Below the pieces are notes generated by a model, which saw only the letters and a list, made by a program, of their open reading frames with translations, was not told the origin of the DNA and ran no database searches. From contig OY760938.1 of assembly GCA_963664255.1 (NCBI GenBank), positions 2,232,001 to 2,296,000 of the forward strand: a DNA stretch of 64,000 nt, written 5' to 3'. This stretch comes from G963663775 sp963664255 (GTDB lineage Bacteria > Bacillota > Clostridia > Oscillospirales > Butyricicoccaceae). The translations under genes and the position numbers were made by a program. This document shows, piece after piece, positions 34,566-43,229 of this stretch; positions within the stretch are counted from its first letter, which is position 1; every line of letters starts with the position of its first letter.

Positions 34566-35785
34566 GCTTCATGCGGACCATCGCAATGGCACTGAAAGCC
34601 ATTCGCAAAAATAAAATCCGCTCCGTGTTAACCATGCTTGGCATTATCATTGGTGTGGCATCGGTCATTACTCTGGTCGCAACGATTCAGGGCATTCAGC
34701 AGATGCAAAATCTGATGATGGAGGCAATGGGGGTCAATCGTATTGATATGTCAATATGGACCAACAGCTCCAGAACGCGAGAAAGCGTGGTGGAATATTG
34801 TGAAGATGCTGTGGGGCAGGATTTGCTTGCCATTGCACCAACGGCACAAAACCAAATGGAAGTCAAATACCGCACCAAAACCATGCAAAACACGAATGTT
34901 TATTTCAGCAACGAGCAATATGGTTTGTGCACCTCGCAGTCCATGGCGGCAGGACGGGATTTGACACTGGTTGATATTAAAAACCGTGCGCGTGTCTGTG
35001 TGATAGGCGAAGCGGTGAAGAAAAATTTCTTTGGCGCAATGAGCCCGATGGGGCAATCTATCAAATTAGGCGGGCAATCCTATCAGGTCATTGGTGTCTA
35101 TAAGGGCAAATTTGGCGGAAAGCTCAATACAGAGGACCAAATGATTTTGGTGCCTTACACCTTGCAGAAGCGTCTGACAGGCATGGAGGACACCAGCAAT
35201 TATGTCATGCGCGGCAAAAATACAGAACAGACCAAGGCGTTTATTGAACAGTTGACCGCCTTTGCACAGACCAAGATTCCGCCTGACAGCGCAAACGAAT
35301 ATTTTTATGCCTATTCCAATGACCAATATCAGGAGCAGAATCAGCAGCAATATAATATGATGAGCTTGGTTGCTGGCAGTGTGGCAGGGATTTCCTTGCT
35401 GGTAGGTGGCATTGGCATCATGAATATCATGCTGGTGTCTGTCACTGAGCGTACCCGTGAAATCGGCATTCGTATGGCAATCGGTGCGCGCCGCCGCGAT
35501 ATTATTGGACAGTTTTTGATTGAAGCCGGGGCGGTATCTGCCTGTGGCGGATTGATTGGTATTGCCATTGGTGTTTTTGGAACGGCAATGCTGGGCGGCA
35601 TCGCTGTGCGATATTTGCTCAGTTCACCATATATGCCGGACATACCATCCATGGTAGTGCTGCCGTCAATGCCGCTGGTGTTGGGTGCATTTTTGTTCTC
35701 GGCGATGCTTGGTGTCATTTTTGGGCTGTATCCGGCAAATAAAGCTTCTAAAATGCAGCCGGTAGAGGCACTTCGCACACAATAA
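34562..35785 (+). CDS. MacB/FtsX-type ABC transporter permease
   Basis: Permease of the exporter, 407 residues. One membrane segment at the N-terminus (about 20-42, RSVLTMLGIIIGVASVITL), a large extracellular domain of MacB periplasmic-core type (about 45-270), and three C-terminal membrane segments with the family signature GGIGIMNIMLVSVTERTREIGIR. It ends with the typical KMQPVEALR. The ATG overlaps the ATPase stop. Likely exports a peptide or antibiotic-like compound; substrate unknown. Confidence 0.93.
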   Translation: MSFMRTIAMALKAIRKNKIRSVLTMLGIIIGVASVITLVATIQGIQQMQNLMMEAMGVNRIDMSIWTNSSRTRESVVEYCEDAVGQDLLAIAPTAQNQMEVKYRTKTMQNTNVYFSNEQYGLCTSQSMAAGRDLTLVDIKNRARVCVIGEAVKKNFFGAMSPMGQSIKLGGQSYQVIGVYKGKFGGKLNTEDQMILVPYTLQKRLTGMEDTSNYVMRGKNTEQTKAFIEQLTAFAQTKIPPDSANEYFYAYSNDQYQEQNQQQYNMMSLVAGSVAGISLLVGGIGIMNIMLVSVTERTREIGIRMAIGARRRDIIGQFLIEAGAVSACGGLIGIAIGVFGTAMLGGIAVRYLLSSPYMPDIPSMVVLPSMPLVLGAFLFSAMLGVIFGLYPANKASKMQPVEALRTQ

Positions 35786-35817
35786 AAACCTGTATTCACA
35801 AACGTGAACTGGTGGAG

Positions 35818-35953
35818 TAGGGAAAGATTTTTTGCTAGGCAAGGCAAAAAGATGCAGGAATATAAGGTGAGCACGTCAGTGCGAGAAAATCCACTGGTGG
35901 ACTGGATGTATTCCAAAGATTTTTAACACCGCATAGCAGAAAAGATTTCCCTA
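35818..35953. repeat. 136-bp element with TA-bounded terminal inverted repeats (MITE-like or structured RNA)
   Basis: The outer 20 bp on each side (35818-35837 and 35934-35953) are inverted repeats matching at 17 of 20 positions, beginning and ending in TA. Inside, GGAATATA/TGTATTCC (35857-35864 and 35907-35914) and GCAC/GTGC form further stems. It lies in the 240-bp gap before the SLH gene and contains no reading frame. I saw no second copy in this window. Confidence 0.55.
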
Positions 35954-36025
35954 ATGCGACGGTTTGTCATTGTGAAGACAGGTTCTAAGACCTATTAAAG
36001 GCGATGTTTGGATAGGGAGATATAT

Positions 36026-38263
36026 ATGAAAAAACAAATGATTAGCGGTATACTCGTGTGCACGATGCTGTTGGGCAGTGCTGCCGCTTTTACCGATATT
36101 GCAGACAGCAATGTGCAGCAAGCGGCGGGTGTATTGGATGCACTCGGCATCATGCAGGGCGTTGGAAATGACCGTTTTCAGCCGAATGGAGCCTTGACGC
36201 GCGCCCAATTTTGCAAGCTGGCAGTCACTTCGCTTGGCATAGAGGATGTGTCGGCATATCAGAGCTTCACGATTTTTCCGGATTTACCCACCTCGCATTG
36301 GGCGGCGGGGTATGTCAATGCTGCCATCAAGGATGCAGAGCTTTCTCCAAAACAAATCATTCGTGGCTTTGCAGATGGTACCTTTCGCCCCAACCAGACC
36401 ATCACCTATGGCGAAGCCTGCACCATGCTGCTGCGGATGCTGGGGTACAGTGTCACCGATATAGGGGCGTTTTGGCCGGATGATTATATTTCCAAGGCAA
36501 AATCGCTTGGCATCTGCGACAATGTCAAGACCTATACGGCAAGCCAGACCATCACGCGCGGCGATGCAGCCATTATGCTGCTCAACACGCTGCAGGCAAC
36601 CCCAAAAGAGGGCAGCGCACTGCTGTATAACAGCGTTTCCGAAAGCAAAATTGAGGACAGCATTTTGCTTGCAACCGCGGAAACGGATGCAGATTTGAGC
36701 GCAGGACAAGCACAATTTTACGAAAGCGGAACGATTATCACGCGTCGAACCCTGCAGCTGCCAGCGAGCAGCTTGGTCGGGCAGCGTGGCACGGTGCTGT
36801 TTGATAAAGAAAACACAGGAAAAGTCTGTGCATTTCTGCCGGATACCGATGCTACCGAGGTGCTTTCTGTAGCGTCTGCATCGGTGCAGTCGTTTGTCAC
36901 AACCGATGGTACCACCCGCAAGGTTGCAAACGACACACCAGTCGTGTTAAATGGTGAAGTCACCACCTATGCGGAAAGCTATTTTGATTTGGTCAGCCGC
37001 AGTGTGCGGGTGTATTATGATACGGATAGTCAGATTGCACTTTTGGTGCGTGAAGCAGCACAAAGCAGCAACACCTTTGTATATGGCACTGCGCAGGCGG
37101 GCAATATTCCAGCCCAATATCAGGTATATAAGAATCATACGCTGATTTCAGCCACGCGTTTGGCAAAGTATGATGTGATTACGCTGGATACAGCTGCAAA
37201 ACGGGCATATGCCTGTGACAACCGCGTCACAGGGTATCTGCGTAAGGCATCGCCAACCTTCAGCAATCCCAGTGAAATCACACTTCTGGGAAAGAGGTTC
37301 GCGGTTTCGGCGCAAGGGGCTGCCTATTTTAAAGCATTCAAATATCAGGACAAAATCACCTTGCTGCTCGATGAAAACGGCATTGTTTGTGCTGCATATC
37401 CCGCCGCAAGGGTTAGCGCGCCCATGACAGGGCAATATGTGCAGGAATCTGACGGCACCGCTGGCATCAACCTGCTCAATGGCATTCGGATTTCGGGCAG
37501 TCTGACCGACAGTGATATGCAATTATACCTTGGGCACATGGTGCAGGTGTCGGAACAGCAAAGCGGCACATTCAGCCTTACGGGATATAGCTATCGCGCA
37601 GGGGGCACCAGTGCTTGGGATATTGCAGGCAGCACCATCGGCACGCGGACAGTTGCAGACAATGTTCGTATATTTGAAACCTTGGAAAATGATTCTGCGG
37701 TTTCTGAAATCGAAAAGCAGGATATTCGCACCGATACCGTACCATATTCGGATATTCGCTCTTGTGTATTGGATTCCTCTGGCACGGTCACAGCTGTTTT
37801 TCTCAATGACTACACAGGTGATGGCTGGCAATATGGTCTTGCAACCATCAGTTCCGTGGAAATAGATGATGATGGCGAAGAGCTTCGCAAAGCGGTTTCG
37901 CTCAAAACCTTTGCAGATGGTGCAGGCACAACGATGAATTACAGTGCCTCCTCTTATGATGCAAGCAGCAATGTCATTGGATTGCCGAAGGGAGCAGCGA
38001 ATATCAGCGGCACCTTGGCAAAATTACCGGTCAAAAAGCTGACGGTTGTGGGTCAAGTGACGGTGAATGACTTTGATGGGGAAGATGGCATCCATACAGC
38101 CGATGGATATTATGAATTGGCGGAGGATATTGGTGTGTATGTCAGTGATTATGGTAAAATGATTTCTCTGCGCGAAGCAAAGGGCAGTTGCACCAGCTTC
38201 ACGATATATGCGGATACGGATACCTCGCAGGGTGGCCGTGTACGTGTCATCATTGGAAAATAA
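36026..38263 (+). CDS. SLH-domain surface protein of unknown function
   Basis: Exported protein of 745 residues. A signal peptide (MKKQMISGILVCTMLLGSAAA) is followed by three S-layer homology repeats within about residues 20-200: FTDIADSNVQQAAGVLDALG, FPDLPTSHWAAGYVNAAI with IIRGFADGTFRPNQTITYGEA, and FWPDDYISKAKSLGI with ITRGDAAIMLL. These would bind cell-wall polymers. The rest is beta-rich, low in cysteine, with no recognised catalytic motif. ATG 36026 follows GGGAG. The gene is between the efflux operon and a chemoreceptor and is probably its own transcript. Confidence 0.85.
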   Translation: MKKQMISGILVCTMLLGSAAAFTDIADSNVQQAAGVLDALGIMQGVGNDRFQPNGALTRAQFCKLAVTSLGIEDVSAYQSFTIFPDLPTSHWAAGYVNAAIKDAELSPKQIIRGFADGTFRPNQTITYGEACTMLLRMLGYSVTDIGAFWPDDYISKAKSLGICDNVKTYTASQTITRGDAAIMLLNTLQATPKEGSALLYNSVSESKIEDSILLATAETDADLSAGQAQFYESGTIITRRTLQLPASSLVGQRGTVLFDKENTGKVCAFLPDTDATEVLSVASASVQSFVTTDGTTRKVANDTPVVLNGEVTTYAESYFDLVSRSVRVYYDTDSQIALLVREAAQSSNTFVYGTAQAGNIPAQYQVYKNHTLISATRLAKYDVITLDTAAKRAYACDNRVTGYLRKASPTFSNPSEITLLGKRFAVSAQGAAYFKAFKYQDKITLLLDENGIVCAAYPAARVSAPMTGQYVQESDGTAGINLLNGIRISGSLTDSDMQLYLGHMVQVSEQQSGTFSLTGYSYRAGGTSAWDIAGSTIGTRTVADNVRIFETLENDSAVSEIEKQDIRTDTVPYSDIRSCVLDSSGTVTAVFLNDYTGDGWQYGLATISSVEIDDDGEELRKAVSLKTFADGAGTTMNYSASSYDASSNVIGLPKGAANISGTLAKLPVKKLTVVGQVTVNDFDGEDGIHTADGYYELAEDIGVYVSDYGKMISLREAKGSCTSFTIYADTDTSQGGRVRVIIGK

Positions 38264-38280
38264 AGCTGGTTTAGCACGAT

Positions 38281-38314
38281 AACACCCCCCTCTGGCGCGC
38301 CAGAGGGGGGTGTT
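38281..38314. terminator. Perfect 34-bp palindrome between convergent genes
   Basis: Completely self-complementary run centred on GGCGCGCC, with arms AACACCCCCCTCTGG. It would form a 15-bp very GC-rich hairpin on either strand. It sits between the convergent stops of the SLH and chemoreceptor genes, so it is probably a bidirectional terminator, although neither side has a U-tract. Confidence 0.65.
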
Positions 38315-38354
38315 ATGGGTTGCAAGATTCGTTCTTCTGCGATTCGTAAATTTT

Positions 38355-40358
38355 TTACAGAGTGTATTCATTACCTTCCTGCATGGATGCAGTAAAGCTG
38401 TCTTGCAGTCGGAAAACCGAAATTTGCTGCTTGAGCAAGCTTGCTTGAGCGGAAAGCTCTTCGCTTGCGGCTGCACTTTCTTCTGCGGTTGCGCTGTTGG
38501 TCTGTACCACGGCTGAAATTTGCTCGATGCCTTGATTGACTTGCGTAATGGCAGATGCCTGTGCTTGAGAAGCAGTATCAATTTGGTCCATAATTTCAGA
38601 AACCAAGCCTGTTTTTTGAGAAACATCGGACAATGCACTTGCGGTGTTTTCTGCAATCGCAGAGCCTTGGTTCACCAGATGAATGGAGTTTTCAATCAAG
38701 GCAGTGGTCTGCTGTGCAGCATTGGCACTTTTGGAGGCAAGATTACGCACTTCATCCGCAACCACGGCAAAGCCCTTGCCTGCTTCTCCGGCTCTTGCAG
38801 CCTCCACAGCGGCATTGAGTGCCAGAATATTGGTTTGAAACGCAATATCATCAATAACCTTGATGATTTTTGAAATTTCATTGGATGCCAGATTGATGTC
38901 TTGCATTGCGTTTAGCATTTTCTGCATTTGCGCATTGCTGCTCTGCACATCAACGCCCATTTGGGCGGTGTAATCCTTGGCTTGCGAAATATGTTCCGCA
39001 TTGTTCTGCACATCTGTACTAATATGCTGAATGGTTGCCGAAAGCTCTTCGATGGAGCTGGCCTGTTCTGTTGCACCCTGGGACAAATCCTGTGCCGCAT
39101 TGGAAACTTGGTCAGAACCCACCGAAACTTGCTCGGAAGCGAGGGTAATGCCCTCCAAAATTGTTTCCAGCTGTGTGATGGTTTTTTGCAGAGAAATGCT
39201 CATGGAATCGGCTTCGGAGCGAGGAGTTACCTGCAACGCCAAATTACCTTCTGCAAGTTGCTGCAAAATGACCACCTGTTCCCGAATGGACTGTGTCATT
39301 TGGTTGAATGCACGGGACAAGGTGCCGATTTCGTCTTCGCTGTCATCTGGCAAATGGGTGTCCACTTTGCCCACCGAAATTTCCTTTGCGACCTGCACAA
39401 TTTGCTCCAAAGGAAGCTGGAGATGACGTTTTAAAAATTTGCGATTGATGAGTAAGCTGATGGCAATGGTCAGCAGGGACAGGAGCAAAATCGCGCCAAT
39501 CAGAAACTGAGCGTTTCGCTCAAAAGACGCGAGGCTTTTGCCTGAGAAGGCAATACCGGTCACGGTTGTACCGTCTGCCGCAAAAATCGGCTTGTACATC
39601 GTTGCATAATTCATGCCGAACAGCGTAATGGTTGCGGTATAGGGCTGCTTTTGATTGATGACCACATCAGCCACCTTGGGGTCCAGCGTGGTGCCAACAG
39701 CGCGTTGCCCTTCCTTCAAAATGGTGGTGTTGATGCGCATATCACCCGCGAAAATGGTGAATTCTGCACCTGTGATGTTTTTCAAGGAGTCCAAAAAGTT
39801 GGTATCGGTGAGAAGATATTGCACAGAAACGGCACCAACAATAGAGCCACTTGTCGAATAAATGGGCGAACCTGCCTCGATGGCATAGAGGTCAGCGGGC
39901 GTCGACGCAATCTCAGATGCAGGTTTGCCGGAAAGCGCAGAAGAAACATGATGCTGCGCGGAAAGGTCAGCACCGGCGGCAACGTCAGCGGTCGTGCTGG
40001 CAAGCACAACCCCTTGCTTATTGGTAATCAGAATCGCATCCGCGTGCACAATGCCGGAAAGCGCCTTAATATGCTGTGAAAGGGCAGATTTGTTGCCGTC
40101 TGTCGTGGACTGCATCACATTCAGGTTTGTAGAAACGACCTGTGCAGTGGTTTCCAAAATGGTAGAGCGGTTTTGCAGTTCGCGCTGCAAAATTTGCAAG
40201 GTGGCGTTTGCCTCTTCCTTGGATAAATTTTTAATGGAAATGGATGATGATGCAATCGCAGTGGTGGCAACAATGACGATGGCAAGCACAATGGTCCATA
40301 CATTGAGTCGAATCAGCTGTTGGCTGAGCGTTTTGGCCTTGGGAAATTTTCGGAACAC
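38355..40358 (-). CDS. Methyl-accepting chemotaxis protein with Cache-type sensor
   Basis: Full chemoreceptor of 667 residues. Membrane segment about 20-41, an extracellular Cache-like domain (about 42-290) with VVLASTTADVAAGADLS and a YATMYKPIFAADGTTVTGIAFSG strand typical of Cache, membrane segment about 293-312, HAMP (about 315-370), and a signalling domain with DIAFQTNILALNAAVEAARAG. The C-terminal FRLQDSFTASMQEGNEY lacks a clear NWETF pentapeptide. ATG 40358 follows AGGAGG. It stands alone, facing the SLH gene. The signalling half is very like that of the receptor at 1-1638. Confidence 0.95.
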   Translation of the reverse strand: MFRKFPKAKTLSQQLIRLNVWTIVLAIVIVATTAIASSSISIKNLSKEEANATLQILQRELQNRSTILETTAQVVSTNLNVMQSTTDGNKSALSQHIKALSGIVHADAILITNKQGVVLASTTADVAAGADLSAQHHVSSALSGKPASEIASTPADLYAIEAGSPIYSTSGSIVGAVSVQYLLTDTNFLDSLKNITGAEFTIFAGDMRINTTILKEGQRAVGTTLDPKVADVVINQKQPYTATITLFGMNYATMYKPIFAADGTTVTGIAFSGKSLASFERNAQFLIGAILLLSLLTIAISLLINRKFLKRHLQLPLEQIVQVAKEISVGKVDTHLPDDSEDEIGTLSRAFNQMTQSIREQVVILQQLAEGNLALQVTPRSEADSMSISLQKTITQLETILEGITLASEQVSVGSDQVSNAAQDLSQGATEQASSIEELSATIQHISTDVQNNAEHISQAKDYTAQMGVDVQSSNAQMQKMLNAMQDINLASNEISKIIKVIDDIAFQTNILALNAAVEAARAGEAGKGFAVVADEVRNLASKSANAAQQTTALIENSIHLVNQGSAIAENTASALSDVSQKTGLVSEIMDQIDTASQAQASAITQVNQGIEQISAVVQTNSATAEESAAASEELSAQASLLKQQISVFRLQDSFTASMQEGNEYTL

Positions 40359-40578
40359 TGGAAATCCTCCTAAATATCAAAAAAGTATACAAAATAAGTA
40401 TTCATAATTATAACAAAGAACCAATGTTTTTTCTATGCACAAAATCTACATATTTTGCGCACCAATCAAAATTCTTGCGGGAGGATTTGCAAAACGGATG
40501 AAATTTTTCACAAAATGGAATGTTTCATGCCGTTTTGTCACAGTACAGAATAGGATAGAAGGGAAGGAGTTGGTGTGG

Positions 40579-40983
40579 ATGTATACAAGGATGCGCCAGC
40601 CAAGATTGGGCGTTTACAACGCAGATACAGGAGAATATATCGGGGAGGCGTTCTTTCAGCTGACGCCGCAAATGGAAAAAGAAATCCTGGATTTTTTGAA
40701 TTACAAAGGGAAGCTATCCTCTCTGCTGATACTCAACACGGATTTTTATCCGATTTCGCCAGACTATGTTCCGCCAGAGCCTTATGTAATATATAAACGC
40801 AAAGGCAAACTGATGGGGCTGTTTACAGATTCTTCGATGGATACGGAGGTGCCGATTGAAATCGATATGCGATACAATCAGCTGATACGCAGTGAGCCGA
40901 CCAATGGCCCATATAATTTTTATAGCGTAGAGTTAGATGATATTGTTGTTGAAGATGTGAAAAAAGGCGAATACACGCGGTGA
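40579..40983 (+). CDS. Hypothetical protein, 134 residues
   Basis: Soluble protein I do not recognise. It begins MYTRMRQPRLGVYNADTG and contains FLNYKGKLSSLLILNTD and PPEPYVIYKRKGKLMGLF. It has no signal or membrane segment and no cysteine. The ATG at 40579 lies 9 nt after GGAAGGAG; an in-frame upstream extension to 40435 lacks a site and has a different composition. A terminator follows 17 bp after the stop, so it is a single-gene unit. Confidence 0.7.
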   Translation: MYTRMRQPRLGVYNADTGEYIGEAFFQLTPQMEKEILDFLNYKGKLSSLLILNTDFYPISPDYVPPEPYVIYKRKGKLMGLFTDSSMDTEVPIEIDMRYNQLIRSEPTNGPYNFYSVELDDIVVEDVKKGEYTR

Positions 40984-41000
40984 ATACGGCAGCATATTCC

Positions 41001-41044
41001 CATCAAAGCATCTGCGCAAGTGTAGGTGCTTTGATGGCTGTTTT
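41001..41044 (+). terminator. Terminator of the 134-residue hypothetical gene
   Basis: Thirteen-bp stem CATCAAAGCATCT / AGGTGCTTTGATG (one G-U pair), 10-nt loop, followed by GCTGTTTTGG. Confidence 0.75.
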
Positions 41045-41056
41045 GGGCAATAAAAT

Positions 41057-41080
41057 AGGCTGCCCCTGATGGGGCAGCCT
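41057..41080 (-). terminator. Terminator of the Cys-rich small protein gene
   Basis: Perfect 10-bp stem AGGCTGCCCC/GGGGCAGCCT with a 4-nt loop, followed on the minus strand by TATTTTATTG. Confidence 0.8.
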
Positions 41081-41174
41081 CGGCAGTTGGTACAATGGCG
41101 TACCGTTTTCAAAGTTGGCTGCCAGGATTGCATGGCAAGCCATTTGGTGGATGTGTACGCTGGAACGTGTGCGG

Positions 41175-41354
41175 TTATCTGCAGCAACCGCCACAGCCAC
41201 AGTTGCAATCACAATCACATCCGCAGCCACAGCCCATGGGGGCAGTCGATGCGCCGAGAATACCGTTGCCGCTGGAACAGCACCAAATCAAAATGATTGC
41301 GAAGATAATGATAATCCACCAATAATTTTCGCCTTGATTACACGGATAACACAT
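41175..41354 (-). CDS. Small membrane protein with Cys/Gly-rich tail, 59 residues
   Basis: Short frame beginning MCYPCNQGENY, then a hydrophobic segment (WWIIIIFAIILIW, about 12-24), a CC pair, and a C-terminal tail in which cysteine alternates with glycine, aspartate or asparagine (GCGCGCDCDCNCGCGGCC). Thirteen of 59 residues are cysteine. ATG 41354 lies 9 nt after AGGAGG. A terminator follows. It resembles other tiny Cys-rich membrane proteins of Firmicutes in layout only; metal binding or a sporulation or envelope role would be guesses. Confidence 0.72.
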   Translation of the reverse strand: MCYPCNQGENYWWIIIIFAIILIWCCSSGNGILGASTAPMGCGCGCDCDCNCGCGGCCR

Positions 41355-41425
41355 GAGTCATTTCCTCCTATCAGTGATTTCCTTCTATCCTATGGAAAAC
41401 AGAAATCATGTGTTACACCAACCGC

Positions 41426-42721
41426 TCAATTCTCAATATATTTTCCGTGCAGCCCGTTTTCATCCAGCTGCATCACGTGAGCCTGCATGAGTTGATTGGG
41501 TTTTGCGGTGTCACTCTGGATTTGCACGGTGAAATGATAGGGCGTGTGTCCAGAAAAAATCCCGTGCTGTTTTGGGTTTTCTAATAAAATTTCTAGTGTC
41601 GTGCCGAGAAAAGAGGCGAGATAGGCGTGCTCCATTTGGGCGGCAACGGCTTTGAGGGCGGCAACACGTGCCTGCTTCTCTGCCGATGCAATTTGATGGG
41701 GCATTTCCGCGGCAGGGGTGCCTGTGCGGGGCGAATAGGGAAAAATATGCATGGATGCAAATTGACATTTTTGGATGAAATCCAAGGTCTGAGCATGCTC
41801 CTGCGCGGTTTCTCCCGGAAAGCCTGCAATGACATCGGTGGTGATGGCGCAGTTTGGAAAATATGTGCGCAGGCGCTCGGTGCATTGATAAAATTCTGCG
41901 GTGGTATAGCGGCGGTTCATACGCTCGAGGATGCTGTCACAGCCGCTTTGCAAAGACAGGTGAAAGTGCCGCATCAGGTTTGAAAAGCGCGAAAGACGCT
42001 CGCAAAAGTCTTGCGTGATGATGCGCGGCTCCAGCGAGGAGAGCCGAATGCGAATCTGCGGCACGGCTGCGCAAACCTGCTCCAGCAAGGTAACAAGCGA
42101 TGCTTGCGGGGTGAGGTCACGACCATAGGAAGCGATTTCGATGCCAGTCAAAATGATTTCACGAACCCCGTGGGCGGAGAGCTGCTGCACTTGTGCCAGC
42201 ACTTCTGTCACAGGCATGGAGCGGATATGTCCGCGGGCATAGGGGATGATACAATAGCTGCAATAGTTATCACATCCGTCCTGTACTTTGAGCAGGGCAC
42301 GGGTTCGACCCTCTGGCACGCCGGCAGGTAAAACTTCAAAATGCTGTGGCGGGGGCGTTGGTGCAGTGGGCGTGGGGAGGCTGCCGGTTTGGAATGCCGC
42401 CTCGCATAAGGAGAGAATCTCGGCACGGTTTGCAGTGCCGCAGACCAAATCGATTTCCGGCAGTGCACGAATTTGCGCGGGCGATGTCTGTGCAAAGCAG
42501 CCGCAGGCGGCGAGGATAGCGCGGGGATGCTCTCGGCGCAGCTTGTGGAAGGCGCGTATATTTTTGTGGTCACTCACGGAGGTAACCGTGCAAGTGTTGA
42601 TAATCACCGCATCGGCATCCGCGGCAACAATTTGGTGACCGCGAGAAACTGCAAGCTGGGATAAAGCCTGTGATTCAAAACGATTCACCTTACAACCTAA
42701 AGTAAAAAATGCAAATTTCAT
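41426..42721 (-). CDS. mtaB: tRNA t6A37 methylthiotransferase MtaB
   Basis: Radical-SAM enzyme that converts t6A37 to ms2t6A37 in tRNA, 431 residues. It starts FFTLGCKVNRFESQAL, the MtaB pattern, with NTCTVTSVSD and ACGCFAQ giving the first cluster cysteines, and CDNYCSYCIIPYARG as the radical SAM motif. A short TRAM-like region ends the protein. ATG 42721 is next to an AAAGGATTTTT site. It is monocistronic. The S12-modifying relative RimO is at 20506-21837. Confidence 0.94.
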   Translation of the reverse strand: MKFAFFTLGCKVNRFESQALSQLAVSRGHQIVAADADAVIINTCTVTSVSDHKNIRAFHKLRREHPRAILAACGCFAQTSPAQIRALPEIDLVCGTANRAEILSLCEAAFQTGSLPTPTAPTPPPQHFEVLPAGVPEGRTRALLKVQDGCDNYCSYCIIPYARGHIRSMPVTEVLAQVQQLSAHGVREIILTGIEIASYGRDLTPQASLVTLLEQVCAAVPQIRIRLSSLEPRIITQDFCERLSRFSNLMRHFHLSLQSGCDSILERMNRRYTTAEFYQCTERLRTYFPNCAITTDVIAGFPGETAQEHAQTLDFIQKCQFASMHIFPYSPRTGTPAAEMPHQIASAEKQARVAALKAVAAQMEHAYLASFLGTTLEILLENPKQHGIFSGHTPYHFTVQIQSDTAKPNQLMQAHVMQLDENGLHGKYIEN

Positions 42722-42810
42722 AAAAAAAATCCTTTTTGTTCTGGTAATCTACTCATTTGTATATTATAATAGATATTATCAAAAGATACAATCAAAAGAG
42801 GTGAAACAGG

Positions 42811-43047
42811 ATGACGGAAAAAAATATCCATTTGCGTGGTGTGGAGGATATTAAGCTTTTATGTGATGCTGCGGTAAAGTATGCGTTTGACATTGACATA
42901 CTTTCTGAAAACTATATTATTGATGCAAAGTCGTTTATGGGCATTTTCAGCTTGCGGCAGAAAGATGATATTATGGTACGTGTCAGTGCCGATGCAGAAC
43001 AAGCAAATGCCTTTTTTGAAGAAATTAAGCTGCTTTGGAACGCATAG
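42811..43047 (+). CDS. HPr-like protein lacking the phosphorylated histidine
   Basis: 78 residues. The C-terminal half IIDAKSFMGIFSLRQKDDIMVRV matches the NAKS-(L/I)(L/M)G(V/I)-LSL region of HPr, which contains the regulatory serine (here Ser in AKSFMG). The N-terminal HPr active-site GIHARPA is replaced by VEDIKLLCDAAV, so it cannot act as a PTS phosphocarrier. It may be a Crh-like regulator or an unrelated small partner. ATG 42811 follows AAAGAGGTG. It precedes the AGCS symporter. Confidence 0.8.
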   Translation: MTEKNIHLRGVEDIKLLCDAAVKYAFDIDILSENYIIDAKSFMGIFSLRQKDDIMVRVSADAEQANAFFEEIKLLWNA

Positions 43048-43158
43048 CATCTTGTTTTTTGTGAATGGATGTATTTTTTAGGATATGGGACAGGACTTGA
43101 GAAACAGTTTCTCAAGGAGCAGACGATACAGATGGAACACCTTGTTTTTTGTGAAATC

Positions 43159-43191
43159 GTCGAACCTTTTTCGGGTTCGACTTTTTTATTT
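43159..43191 (+). terminator. Terminator/attenuator before the AGCS symporter
   Basis: Eight-bp stem GTCGAACC/GGTTCGAC followed by TTTTTTATTTT, ending only 39 bp before the symporter ATG. GACGAT at 43122-43127 can instead pair with ATCGTC at 43156-43161, which overlaps the left arm, an antiterminator-like alternative. A 15-bp direct repeat CTTGTTTTTTGTGAA occurs at 43051-43065 and 43141-43155. Confidence 0.65.
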
Positions 43192-43229
43192 TATATGGTA
43201 GGTAAAGGAAAGGGGAGGACAGATACTTA

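Noticed and set aside
43066..43158. Glycine riboswitch before the AGCS symporter
   Set aside because: The conserved glycine aptamer motifs were not found; only the terminator and an alternative pairing remain.
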